Below the pieces are notes generated by a model. It did no database searches. It was not told the origin of the DNA and saw only the letters and a list, made by a program, of their open reading frames with translations. This document shows positions 42,111 to 50,435 of a DNA stretch of 64,000 nt, in pieces. The position numbers and the translations under genes are program-made. The DNA comes from Nonomuraea jiangxiensis. GTDB taxonomy: Bacteria > Actinomycetota > Actinomycetes > Streptosporangiales > Streptosporangiaceae. Location of the stretch: assembly GCF_900099965.1 (NCBI RefSeq), contig NZ_FNDJ01000012.1:1-64000 (forward strand). Direction: 5' to 3'. Positions within the stretch are counted from its first letter, which is position 1. Every line of letters begins with the position of its first letter.

Positions 42111-43708
42111 CAGATGGGGACGACTTCCGGGCGGACGAGCTTGTCGTTGATCATCATGTCGACCACCGACCTGGCCCGCTCGACGGGATCGACGCCCACC
42201 TGGCCGATGGTCCTGGTCAGCTCGGCGGCGATGCAGCCGGCGACGATCGGCGCGGCGAACGACGTGCCGCTCCAGGCGCAGAACGGCCCCACGGCGTCCA
42301 CGTCCAGCGAGGCGCGTTCGCCGGTGGTGAGCGCCGCGTTCTGGGCGCCCTGGAACTGGGGCGGGAAGGTGCTGACCACCATCGCGCCGGGAGCGCGCCA
42401 CCGCACGGCGGGATGTTCGTTGCTGAAGATCGCGATCGTGCCGTCGGGGTTCTTGGCGGCGACGCCGATCATGGGGGCCAGCGGCGGGCCGGACACGGCG
42501 GTCTCGGACAGGGCGGCCAGGTAGAAGGGCCTGGTGGTGGCGTAGTTGCCGGCGGCGTTGACCACGATGACGCCGCGCGCCCGCAACTGGTTGACCTTGT
42601 CGAACAGCGCCTGCATGGCCGCGTCGCCCGCTTCCGAGAAGCCGCCGAAGGCGCAGCACAGCACGTCCACCGGCTCCCCGTGGTCCAGGCGCCACAGCAG
42701 GCGGTCGAGGGCGGCGTGCAGGGCCTCGCCGGGCACGATGCCGTCGCTGTGCATGACCTTGTACATGAGGACCCGGGCGTCGGGCGCGATCTGGGCGACG
42801 AGACCGGCCAGCATGAGGCCGTGCCCGGCGTGCGTGTTCAGCATGCCGAGCAGCGGGTTGGCCGGCAGGCCCAGGTCCTCGTAGCCGACGAGCCGGGCGA
42901 TGTCGCGGTCGGCGTAGGCCGGGTGGGTGTCCTCGATCTGCCGCTGCCCGTCGGGATCGACGGACAGGAACGCGTCGTGGTCCGTCACCGGCCGGAACCA
43001 GGGGTGGTGCTTGGCCACGCCGGTGTCCAGCGTCACCACCGTGATCCTGGGCCCGCCGAGGTCTTCCAGCGGCCTGCGGGGCGGCGGCCCCGCCACCACG
43101 GTCACGGGCATGCGGCCGTATTCCGGCCTGGACCTCGTACCCGGCTGGTCGGTCATGGCGTGCCCGCTGGTGGCGGGCTCGCCGCCGAGGTCGAGGGAGC
43201 CGATCCCGCTGGTGGCCGACCCCACGAACAGGTGGTCCAGCGAGATCATGGCCAGCTCCGCCCGGCCCGCCCGGTCGTCCGGCTCCCTGCTGAGCGCCCT
43301 GCGCAGGGCCCGCAGGGCCCGCCAAGCGTCCACGTCGACGTCCTGGCGGCTGCCGTCGATCTCCAGCACGGCCGGCATCCACACGTTCTCGGAGCCGTAG
43401 TCCCTGCCGCGGGCGCGCTCGACGCTCACCGGCGACAGCCGCAGTCCCAGCTCGGACAGCGCGCCGTCGATCCAGCCGACCGATTCGTCGGAGATCAGCG
43501 CCTGACCGGGGACCAGCAGTACGTTCGAGCGGTAGACCGTGGAATCCGGCCGGCGCTCGCCCTGGTCCAGTGGCCCGGACCAGGGATCGAGGATCCTGGC
43601 GCCGTGCCGGTCCAGGATCTCGCGGGGAAGGGTGATGCCCTGCCAGGTCAGCCCGAACTCTTCGGTGCCGCCCCGGGTCTGTGGTTCGGGGATGTACTCG
43701 ATGGTCAT
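42110..43708 (-). CDS. S8 subtilisin-like serine protease
   Basis: 532-residue intracellular-looking subtilase: there is no signal peptide. An N-terminal domain of about 215 residues of unknown fold precedes the peptidase. Catalytic triad contexts: Asp in ITVVTLDTGVAKHH (about residue 227), His in NTHAGHGLMLAGLV (about 295) and Ser in WSGTSFAAPIVAG (about 481). The oxyanion Asn region VVNAAGNYATT is intact. ATG 43708 has GGAG eight bases upstream. First gene of the operon, with a sigma-B-type promoter 55 bp upstream. Pairing of an S8 protease with a CHAT protease and a sigma factor points to a proteolytic signalling or conflict system. Confidence 0.88.
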   Translation of the reverse strand: MTIEYIPEPQTRGGTEEFGLTWQGITLPREILDRHGARILDPWSGPLDQGERRPDSTVYRSNVLLVPGQALISDESVGWIDGALSELGLRLSPVSVERARGRDYGSENVWMPAVLEIDGSRQDVDVDAWRALRALRRALSREPDDRAGRAELAMISLDHLFVGSATSGIGSLDLGGEPATSGHAMTDQPGTRSRPEYGRMPVTVVAGPPPRRPLEDLGGPRITVVTLDTGVAKHHPWFRPVTDHDAFLSVDPDGQRQIEDTHPAYADRDIARLVGYEDLGLPANPLLGMLNTHAGHGLMLAGLVAQIAPDARVLMYKVMHSDGIVPGEALHAALDRLLWRLDHGEPVDVLCCAFGGFSEAGDAAMQALFDKVNQLRARGVIVVNAAGNYATTRPFYLAALSETAVSGPPLAPMIGVAAKNPDGTIAIFSNEHPAVRWRAPGAMVVSTFPPQFQGAQNAALTTGERASLDVDAVGPFCAWSGTSFAAPIVAGCIAAELTRTIGQVGVDPVERARSVVDMMINDKLVRPEVVPI

Positions 43709-43762
43709 TGCGCCGTCTCCGTTCGTCCCTCTGCGGCCTACGAGGGCGGGCAACCGGCCGAG

Positions 43763-43786
43763 ATACCCGAAGTTGGTAACGGAAAC
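43763..43786 (-). promoter_or_regulatory. sigma-B-type promoter of the S8/CHAT operon (GTTT-N14-GGGTAT)
   Basis: Read on the minus strand, GTTT (43786-43783), a 14-bp spacer and GGGTAT (43768-43763) are a full match to the general-stress sigma-B consensus. Predicted transcription start is near 43755, giving a leader of about 45-50 nt before ATG 43708. Confidence 0.6.
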
Positions 43787-43825
43787 ATCACGACCATCTG
43801 GACCTTGCGCTGCCGATCTCTGCGG

Positions 43826-44566
43826 TCAGTCCAGGGCGGTCGGGTCCACGCCGCGCAGCATCATCCCCTGCCCCCTGGACCGGTGCACGTTGTCGGCCGG
43901 CCGGTCCTCGGGGTCGCGGAACTGGATGAGCAGGGTCGTCCGCGCCTCGTCCGCCCGGTTGACGCCGGACCCGTGCACGGTGAGGTAGGTCATGAACAGC
44001 ACGTCCCCCGCCTCGGCCGCCACGGGGACGGCCGACTCCAGCGGCCACCGCGATGTCGGCAGGTGCCAGCCGCCCTCCTCGACGTGCGGCAGCGGCCCCT
44101 GCCGGTGGCTGCCCGGCACAATCCGTACGCAGCCCTTCTCCTCGGGCGCGTCGTCGAAGTGGAAGATGGCCGCGCCCACGGTGTGCCTGGTGTGCGGGAA
44201 GTGCGCGGCGTCCTGGTGCATGGGGAAGGGGGAGCCCTTCTCGGCCGGCTTCACGAAGATCTTGGTGTGGTGCAGCTGGACGTTCTCCGTCCCCATCAGG
44301 GCCGCGGCCACGTCGGTGAAGCGCGGATCGAGCATGAGCCGGGCGAACGCGGCCGAGTAGAACTGCGCGTCGTGGCAGTGCCGCAGCTCGGTCGCGCCGC
44401 CGCCCAGCTCGCGCGCGCTCCCCCAGGTCGGGTCGACCGGACGCAACCGCGCCAGCACCTCATGGCACTCCCGCCGGTACGCCAGCGCCTCCTCGCGGCT
44501 CAGCAGTCCTTTGACCAGCAGGTAGCCGTTGTCCTGGTAGAACCGCACCATCGACGGGTCGATCAT
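43826..44566 (-). CDS. Phytanoyl-CoA dioxygenase (PhyH) family protein
   Basis: 246-residue Fe(II)/2-oxoglutarate-dependent oxygenase. The metal-binding facial triad is visible: His-X-Asp in PFPMHQDAAHFPH and the distal His in LTVHGSGVNRA. A 2-oxoglutarate-binding Arg is likely in DEARTTLLIQFRD. The family hydroxylates or halogenates small molecules; the substrate is unknown. ATG 44566 follows GAAGGAGGGCGGG. Upstream of the S8 operon on the same strand but separated from it by the S8 promoter, so downstream read-through is possible but not needed. Confidence 0.88.
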   Translation of the reverse strand: MIDPSMVRFYQDNGYLLVKGLLSREEALAYRRECHEVLARLRPVDPTWGSARELGGGATELRHCHDAQFYSAAFARLMLDPRFTDVAAALMGTENVQLHHTKIFVKPAEKGSPFPMHQDAAHFPHTRHTVGAAIFHFDDAPEEKGCVRIVPGSHRQGPLPHVEEGGWHLPTSRWPLESAVPVAAEAGDVLFMTYLTVHGSGVNRADEARTTLLIQFRDPEDRPADNVHRSRGQGMMLRGVDPTALD

Positions 44567-44714
44567 CCCGCCCTCCTTCGCCTCGCCGCGACATGCCCCA
44601 TGGCCGTTCTACCCGCCGATCGGTTCATCAGAATTCGAAGCGTTCTTCGCCGGGGCCGAGCGGTTGCTAGCGTTCCGCCCTGAACATGGCGTATGTGACG
44701 AGGGAAGACACCAG

Positions 44715-45809
44715 ATGACGCAGTGGTCGGGGGGACCGAACGAGCATCACCGGTACGGCGGCCCGCCCGGTCCGCCGCCGGCCCCCTACCCCGGGCCTCC
44801 CCCGCCACCGCACCGGCGGCGCGGGCGGGGCCGAGTGGGGGTGATCGCGGCGGTGGTGGTGTTCGTCGTGCTGCTCGCGGCCGGCGCGGCAGGTCTGCTG
44901 GTGTGGCAGCGGTTCGGCGGGGGCGGCGGACCGGCGGCCGCGGCGGTCGACACCTCCAGCCTCGACGTGCTGAAGAAGAGCCCGCTCACCACGGCGGACC
45001 TGAGCAAGGTCGATCCCGGGGCGCTGTTCTACGCGAGCTTCAGGAAGGCGGTCACGCAGCCGGTGCTGCACATCACCGAGGAGTCCTACAGCGAGGCCGA
45101 GGACTTCGAGGAGGGCAAGCCCGGCTACGTCTGGGAGAGCGGGTTCGACTACCGCACCAAGAAGTGGCGGATGGCGTGGGGCTCGGCCCGGCCGGACGAT
45201 CCGCTCTCGTACTGCCGCGACGGCAAGGAGCGCATCTACAGCTTCTACTCCAAGGACTGGCGGGACCCCGAACCCGGCTGGGACGACCTCTGCCTGGCCA
45301 AGCGCGCCTACCGCTACATCACCGACGGCATACTGACGGGCGGGTTGACCGGCGCGCAGGCGGACGCCTGGATCAAGGAGCTCCGGGAGGAGTATCAGGG
45401 CTTCGTCCACCCCGGCGCCCCGCGGCTCGCCGAGGTCAAGGGCAGGCAGTACGTCCGGATGGTGGTGGACTACAAGCCGGTGCCGCGCTCCGGCCTCTAC
45501 GTCGGCGCGCAGGTTCTCATGTGGTCGTTCAAGACCTCGGGCGTGGACCCGGACACGCACCCCTACAGCTACAACGGCGCGATGGGCACCGGCTACCACG
45601 TGGTCACCTACCTGGACCCGGCCACCCTGCTGCCCGCCTACTCCGAGGTCGAGCAGACTCCGGTGCTGGACGAGAACGGGAAGCCGCGCACGGACAGCGG
45701 CTACTCCAAGTTGCGTGTCGAATACCACCAGCCCGGCAGGCTGCCCGAGCTGAAGGAGACGAGGAAGCCGGCCCGGCCGAAGCTCACCTGGCCGCGCGAC
45801 AAGGGGTGA
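44715..45809 (+). CDS. Membrane-anchored extracytoplasmic protein with Pro-rich N-terminus
   Basis: 364-residue protein: Pro/Gly/Tyr-rich cytoplasmic N-terminus (residues about 10-37), Arg cluster, one membrane helix (VGVIAAVVVFVVLLAAGAAG), then an exported domain of about 300 residues. That domain is rich in Tyr/Trp/Lys (GKPGYVWESGFDYRTKKWRM) and has a fold unfamiliar to me. It resembles the many actinomycete single-pass surface proteins with lipoprotein-like (LppX/LprG-type) ligand-binding domains, but I cannot confirm that. ATG 44715 follows GAGGGA. Confidence 0.7.
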   Translation: MTQWSGGPNEHHRYGGPPGPPPAPYPGPPPPPHRRRGRGRVGVIAAVVVFVVLLAAGAAGLLVWQRFGGGGGPAAAAVDTSSLDVLKKSPLTTADLSKVDPGALFYASFRKAVTQPVLHITEESYSEAEDFEEGKPGYVWESGFDYRTKKWRMAWGSARPDDPLSYCRDGKERIYSFYSKDWRDPEPGWDDLCLAKRAYRYITDGILTGGLTGAQADAWIKELREEYQGFVHPGAPRLAEVKGRQYVRMVVDYKPVPRSGLYVGAQVLMWSFKTSGVDPDTHPYSYNGAMGTGYHVVTYLDPATLLPAYSEVEQTPVLDENGKPRTDSGYSKLRVEYHQPGRLPELKETRKPARPKLTWPRDKG

Positions 45810-45854
45810 CCCGCCGACGAACGGCCGCGCCCGGCGGTGCGGGAGACTGGGGAG

Positions 45855-46295
45855 ATGACCGACGACCGTCCCGGCCCGCCCGTGACCAGCGCCTCCATCA
45901 TCCTGCTCACACTGGCGCGCAGGATCGAGACCGAACTCGGCGCCGCGCTGGCGCCGCTCGATCTCACGGTCAGCAAGCTCGGGCTGCTCGGTCACATCGC
46001 GAGCGTGCCCGGGGTGTCGTTCAGCGATCTGGCCCGGATGTCGGGCACTACGGTCCAGAGCGTGCACACGGCGGTGAAGGCGCTGGTCGCCGCCGGGCTG
46101 GTGCGTGACAGCACCGCCCGGGCCGGCTCCGCGTCCCGCATCGAGACCACGCCCGCGGGCGCGCGCCTGCTCGACGCGGCGAAAGACGTGCTGTCGGAGG
46201 TGGACGAGCGGCTGTTCGGCCCGGAGGCGGATCCGATCCCGCGGCGCATCGCCGCCGCCGCCCGAGCCGCCTTCGAGGACGAGACCACCCGCTGA
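45855..46295 (+). CDS. MarR-family transcriptional regulator
   Basis: 146-residue winged-helix repressor. The wing region (SFSDLARMSGTTVQSVHTAV, KALVAAGLVRDSTARAG) is typical, with dimerisation helices at both ends (SIILLTLARRIETELG and EVDERLFGPEADPIP). ATG 45855 is the most natural start; a GTG 18 bases earlier is possible. Two perfect palindromes lie 19-65 bp after its stop, before the membrane-protein gene. They are good candidates for its own operators, with the membrane protein as the regulated target. Confidence 0.88.
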   Translation: MTDDRPGPPVTSASIILLTLARRIETELGAALAPLDLTVSKLGLLGHIASVPGVSFSDLARMSGTTVQSVHTAVKALVAAGLVRDSTARAGSASRIETTPAGARLLDAAKDVLSEVDERLFGPEADPIPRRIAAAARAAFEDETTR

Positions 46296-46313
46296 GAGCC
46301 CGTCTCCCCCTCC

Positions 46314-46360
46314 CTTCAGGCAGACTGAAGCTTGTCTGCTAGGCTTCAGGCTGCCTGAAG
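46314..46360. promoter_or_regulatory. Two palindromic operators, likely MarR-bound
   Basis: CTTCAGGCAGACTGAAG (46314-46330; 6-bp arms, 5-bp spacer) and CTTCAGGCTGCCTGAAG (46344-46360; perfect 8-1-8 palindrome) share the same half-sites. Their centres are exactly 30 bp apart, close to three helical turns, just upstream of the gene at 46382. Confidence 0.75.
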
Positions 46361-46381
46361 GTATGGATGACGGGAGGACCG

Positions 46382-46840
46382 ATGGAAAAGGCGTTGTTGT
46401 CGGTGCATGTGCTGGCCGCGATCGTGTTCGTCGGAGGGTCGGCCGTGGCGACGAGCCTGTTCCCTCGCTACGCGCCCGTCGCGGCCCCGGCCGGAACCGC
46501 CGCCGGTGACAGCGGCGAGCGCGACCGGGCCGTGGCCGTCCTGCTGCACCGCGTCAGCCGGGGCTACGGCATCGCCGGGCTCGTCGTGCCGGCGGCCGGG
46601 ATCGTGCTGGGCGTCGTTCAGGGCCGGATGGGCGAGCTCTGGCTCAACGTCTCCATGGTTCTGACCATCGTCGCGGGCGGCCTGCTGGCCCTGCTGATCT
46701 GCCCGCGCCAGCGGGAGGCGCTGGCCACGCCCGGCAGCGCCGAGCGGCTGCGCTCGCTGAGCATGCTCGCCGGAATCTACAACCTGCTCTGGGCGATCGT
46801 CGTCGTCCTGATGATCGCCCGCCCGGAGGCCGGGACCTGA
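46382..46840 (+). CDS. Integral membrane protein (DUF2269-like), MarR-controlled
   Basis: 152-residue protein with four hydrophobic helices. The N-terminal LLSVHVLAAIVFVGGSAVAT with a conserved-looking His resembles DUF2269/copper-resistance-D-like membrane proteins, but I am not certain. ATG 46382 has GGGAGG five bases upstream. The two 17-bp palindromes directly before it imply repression by the upstream MarR regulator. Confidence 0.72.
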   Translation: MEKALLSVHVLAAIVFVGGSAVATSLFPRYAPVAAPAGTAAGDSGERDRAVAVLLHRVSRGYGIAGLVVPAAGIVLGVVQGRMGELWLNVSMVLTIVAGGLLALLICPRQREALATPGSAERLRSLSMLAGIYNLLWAIVVVLMIARPEAGT

Positions 46841-46990
46841 CCCCGGAGGCCGGGACCCCGGAGGCCGAGCCCACGGCCCCGGCCTGCGCAGCGGCGCCTC
46901 CGCCCTGGCACGCGCGCCTCCGTCTGTGGCGGGCGGCGGGAAGCTGCTTTACTGGGGTCCGGTCAATTTAATTCCGTGGGAAGGTATTTC

Positions 46991-47965
46991 TTGAACTACG
47001 AACGCCAGCCATACAGAAGATGTGGCCGCAGCGGTCTGCTCCTGCCCGCCGTGTCGCTCGGCCTGTGGCACAACTTCGGCGGCGGCAAGCCGCTCGACAG
47101 CCAGCGGGACATCTTCCACAAGGCGCTCGACCTCGGCATCACCCACTTCGACATCGCCGACCGGTACGGCCCGCCCCTGGGCGCCGCCGAGTCCGCCTTC
47201 GGCCGGCTGCTGCCCCGGTCGTTGCGCGACGAGGTCGTGGTGACCACCAAGGGCAGCAATCCCATGTGGGACGGCCCGTACGGCAAGGGCAACTCGCGCA
47301 AGCACCTGCTGGCCACCCTCGACCGTTCGCTGGCCCGGCTCGGCCTGGACTACGTGGACATCTACTACCTGCACCGCGAGGACCCGGAGACGCCCCTGGA
47401 GGAGCAGGTCGCCACCCTGGACCACATGGTCCGCGCCGGCAAGGTGCTCTACGTCGGCGTGTCCAACTTCTCCCCCGAGCGCACCGCGGAGGCCGCCCGC
47501 CTGCTGCGCGAGCTCGGCACCCCGCTGCTGGTCCACCAGCCCTCCTACTCGCTGCTCAACCGCCGCATCGAGCAGTCCCTGCTGGGCGTGCTGGAGCAGG
47601 AGGGCGTGGGCTGCGTCGTCTACTCCCCGCTGGCGCAGGGCCTGCTCACCGACCGCTACCTGGACGGCATCCCCGCCGACTCTCGCGCCGCTGAGGGCCG
47701 CTTCCTCACCGCGGACCGGGTCACGCCGCAGGTGCTGGACTTCGTACGGGCGCTCTCGCGGGTGGCCGAGGCGCGCGGCCAGTCGGTGGCCCAGCTCGCC
47801 CTGGCCTGGGCGCTGCGGGACTCCCGGATCACCTCGGTTCTCGTCGGCGCCTCCAGCCCTGAGCAGCTGGAGGCCAACGTGGCCGCCGTCGACCGCCTGG
47901 ACTTCACCGACGACGAGCTGGCGGCCATCGACCGGGCCGCCAAGGAGTCGGGCGTCGAGGTCTGA
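46991..47965 (+). CDS. Aldo/keto reductase (YghZ / glyceraldehyde-3-phosphate reductase-like)
   Basis: 324-residue NADPH-dependent TIM-barrel oxidoreductase. Catalytic tetrad: Asp/Tyr in FDIADRYGPP, Lys in VVTTKGSN, His in YYLHREDPETP. The nucleotide-binding C-terminus VLVGASSPEQLEANV is present, as is the family's YRRCGRSGLLLPAVSLGLWH start. TTG 46991 with AAGG six bases upstream gives this start; GTG 46976 lacks a ribosome site. It reduces aldehydes such as methylglyoxal or L-glyceraldehyde 3-phosphate. Confidence 0.9.
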   Translation: MNYERQPYRRCGRSGLLLPAVSLGLWHNFGGGKPLDSQRDIFHKALDLGITHFDIADRYGPPLGAAESAFGRLLPRSLRDEVVVTTKGSNPMWDGPYGKGNSRKHLLATLDRSLARLGLDYVDIYYLHREDPETPLEEQVATLDHMVRAGKVLYVGVSNFSPERTAEAARLLRELGTPLLVHQPSYSLLNRRIEQSLLGVLEQEGVGCVVYSPLAQGLLTDRYLDGIPADSRAAEGRFLTADRVTPQVLDFVRALSRVAEARGQSVAQLALAWALRDSRITSVLVGASSPEQLEANVAAVDRLDFTDDELAAIDRAAKESGVEV

Positions 47966-47973
47966 GGACTCGG

Positions 47974-48069
47974 CCCGTGGCACGAGCCCCGCGTCACGGG
48001 CACCCCGCCAGTGGCGCTGGTCCCGTGTGCTGAAGCACACCGCCCGTGGCGCGCGTCCCGCGTCACGGG
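47974..48069. repeat. Duplicated 27-bp inverted repeats around a 16-bp palindrome
   Basis: Two near-identical 27-bp blocks (47974-48000 and 48043-48069) each start CCCGTGGC and end GTCACGGG, so each can form a 6-bp stem. Between them lies the palindrome GTGTGCT-GA-AGCACAC (48025-48040). They fill the intergenic gap after the aldo/keto reductase gene. Possible regulatory cluster or nested terminators; no T-run. Confidence 0.7.
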
Positions 48070-48151
48070 CGTCCCTTGAATGGCTTCGCAAGCCGTCACG
48101 GCCCGGATGTCAGCGGCCGGGGCCCGGCGTCGGCCTGCCTAGCGTGGGCAC

Positions 48152-49168
48152 ATGCGTGAATGGTGGGCGGCCTTCCGGCGGTCGCCGTACTTCCCCGCGA
48201 CCGTCCTGGTGCTGATCCTGGCGGCGGGGGCGGGGGCGTTCGCCGGGTCGTACACGTACGCCATGGCCGCCCCGGCCCCGCACCACATCCCCGTGGCGGT
48301 GGTCGGCGCCAGCCACGAGACCGCGCAGGGCAAGGCGTTCACCCTCGGGCTGGAGCGGGCCATGGCCGCCTCGCTCGACCTGAGGTATCTGGCGACCCGC
48401 GCCGATGCCATGCGGGCCATCGAGCGGCAGCAGGTCTACGCCGCCGTGTTCGTACGGGGGCAGACGATCGAGATGGACGTGTCGAGCGCCTCGGGCGCGT
48501 CGGTGGCCCAGTTGCTCACCGAGCAGGCCCCGAAGGTCGCCGCGCGGGCGGGCAGGCCGCTCACGATCCGGGACGTCAAGCCGCTCCAGCATGCGGACCC
48601 GCGCGGCCTGGCGCTGTTCTACATCACGGTCGCCGCCGTGGTCATCGGGTACACCGGGGCCGCGCAGCTCAGCCGTAACGCCGCCGGGTTGGAAGCCGGT
48701 GAGCGCATCGCGTTCACCGTGGCGTACGCGGCGCTGGGCGCGTTCGCCATCGTCGCGATCGTGGACTGGATCCTCGGCGCGCTGCGGCTGCCGGTGCTGG
48801 AGTCGTGGTTCATCCTGACGCTGACCATGTTCACCTCGGGGATGGTGTTCACGATGTTCAACACCTTCATGGGGCGCTGGTCGCTGGTGCCCACGTGGGC
48901 GCTGATGGTGCTGCTCGGCAACCCGTCCTCGGGCGGGGCCGTGGCCTGGCCGCTGCTGCCCTCGCCGCTGAGCTTCATCGGGCGCTGGCTGCCGCCGGGA
49001 GCCTCGGTCAACGCCCAGCACACCGCCGTCTACTTCCCCGGGCACCAGTCTGCGACGCCGTTCCTGGTGCTGGGCGCGTGGGCGCTGACGTCGTGCGCCG
49101 TGTTCTGGGCCTGGCGCCATCGGCACCCCGGCGGCCGTCCGGAGGAGACTGCGAGCGGGCCGGGCTGA
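48152..49168 (+). CDS. ABC-2/YhgE-like membrane permease (DUF3533-like)
   Basis: 338-residue membrane protein. One N-terminal helix (TVLVLILAAGAGAFAGSYTY) is followed by an extracytoplasmic domain of about 130 residues (with VAAVFVRGQTIEMDV), then five hydrophobic helices (about 160-315) including the AAQLSRNAAGLEAGERIAF region. This layout is shared by the YhgE/Pip and ABC-2-type exporters. No ATPase subunit is adjacent. ATG 48152 has only a weak ribosome site. Confidence 0.75.
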   Translation: MREWWAAFRRSPYFPATVLVLILAAGAGAFAGSYTYAMAAPAPHHIPVAVVGASHETAQGKAFTLGLERAMAASLDLRYLATRADAMRAIERQQVYAAVFVRGQTIEMDVSSASGASVAQLLTEQAPKVAARAGRPLTIRDVKPLQHADPRGLALFYITVAAVVIGYTGAAQLSRNAAGLEAGERIAFTVAYAALGAFAIVAIVDWILGALRLPVLESWFILTLTMFTSGMVFTMFNTFMGRWSLVPTWALMVLLGNPSSGGAVAWPLLPSPLSFIGRWLPPGASVNAQHTAVYFPGHQSATPFLVLGAWALTSCAVFWAWRHRHPGGRPEETASGPG

Positions 49169-49248
49169 TCGCGTACGTGACGGTCACGGCTCGACTTGGA
49201 GTACAACGGCCGCACCGGCACACCGGCGCCGGCGCGCGGGGCGCCCGC

Positions 49249-50367
49249 TCAGCTCAGGCCGGTGAAGAACGCGCGGACGTCGGTGACGAACGTCTCCGGC
49301 ACCTCCAGGGCGGCGAACGTGCCGCCGCGCTCGTGCTCCACCCAGCCGACGATGTTGTTGTCGCGTTCGGCGAAGCGGCGGATCGGCCGCAGGATGTCCT
49401 TGGGGAAGACCGAGATCGACGTGGGCACGGTGGCGGGCTTGAGCTCCCACTCGACGCTGGTGTCCTGGTCGGTGTCGGGGGTCTCGACGAACGAGCGGGC
49501 GGCCGAGCCGGCGGTGTTGGTCAGCCAGTAGAGCATGACCGTGGTGAGCAGCCGGTCGGTGTCGATCTCCGCGTCGCTCCACTCGTGGTAGACGCCGGCG
49601 AACCAGGCCAGCAGCGCCACCGGGGAGTCGGCCATGCCGTAGGCGAAGGTCTGCGGCCGGGTCGACTGGATGAGCTTGTAGCCGTACTGCTCGGTCATAT
49701 ACCGCTCGCGGAAGGCCAGGCGCTCCCGCTCGGCCTCGCTCAGGTCGTCGAGCTCGCCGGGGGCGCCGATGGGGAAGCAGATGATGCCGTTGCCGTGCAT
49801 GCCCGCCACCCGTTCGGGGGCCAGCACGCCGACCTCGCGTGAGATCCAGGTGCCCCAGTCGCCGCCCTGCACGCCGAAGCGGGCGTAGCCGAGCCGGGTC
49901 ATGAGCTCCAGCCAGGCGCGGGCGACGCGGGTGGAGCCCCAGCCGGTCTCGTGGGTGGGGCCGGACAGGCCGAAGCCGGGCAGGGACGGGATGACCAGGT
50001 GGAAGTCGCGGCTGAGCGGCTCGATCACGTCTAGGTATTCCGCCGGCGAGCTGGGCCAGCCGTGGGTGATCAGCAGCGGCAGGGCGTCGGGGCGGGCGGA
50101 GCGGACGTGCAGGAAGTGCACCCGCTGCCCGTCGATCTCGGTGAGGAACTGGTCGTGCCGGTTGAGAGCGGCCTGCGCGGCGGGCCAGTCGTATTCGGTG
50201 CGCCAGTGCTCGACCAGGTGCTTGAGGTGGGCCAGCGGAACGCCGTATCGCCAGCCGAGGCCGGGCACCTCGTCCGGCCAGCGCACCCGGTCGAGCCGCG
50301 CGTGCAGGTCGTCCAGGTCGGTCTGGGCGATCTCCAGGTGGAAGGGCCGGATGTCAAGAGAAGTCAT
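49249..50367 (-). CDS. Epoxide hydrolase family protein
   Basis: 372-residue alpha/beta hydrolase with the N-terminal lid of epoxide hydrolases (IRPFHLEIAQTDLDDLHARLD). Motifs: HGWPSSPAEY (oxyanion loop), VQGGDWGTW with the nucleophilic Asp, and VGWVEHERGGTF with the catalytic His. It opens epoxides to diols. ATG 50367 has GGGAGA just upstream. Divergent from an FAD monooxygenase; the 130-bp gap between holds two palindromes, so the pair could be co-regulated for oxidation of an aromatic or alkene substrate (inference). Confidence 0.9.
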   Translation of the reverse strand: MTSLDIRPFHLEIAQTDLDDLHARLDRVRWPDEVPGLGWRYGVPLAHLKHLVEHWRTEYDWPAAQAALNRHDQFLTEIDGQRVHFLHVRSARPDALPLLITHGWPSSPAEYLDVIEPLSRDFHLVIPSLPGFGLSGPTHETGWGSTRVARAWLELMTRLGYARFGVQGGDWGTWISREVGVLAPERVAGMHGNGIICFPIGAPGELDDLSEAERERLAFRERYMTEQYGYKLIQSTRPQTFAYGMADSPVALLAWFAGVYHEWSDAEIDTDRLLTTVMLYWLTNTAGSAARSFVETPDTDQDTSVEWELKPATVPTSISVFPKDILRPIRRFAERDNNIVGWVEHERGGTFAALEVPETFVTDVRAFFTGLS

Positions 50368-50435
50368 GATCTCTCCCTGATAGGCGACACCGTACAACGT
50401 ACCGTACAGCATACGGCACGCGCGCCATGCGGAGA

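Noticed and set aside
38376..43708. Type III-E CRISPR (Craspase) locus
   Set aside because: A TPR-CHAT protease and sigma factor are present, but no gRAMP effector, repeat array or recognisable Csx30. Only the analogy is kept.
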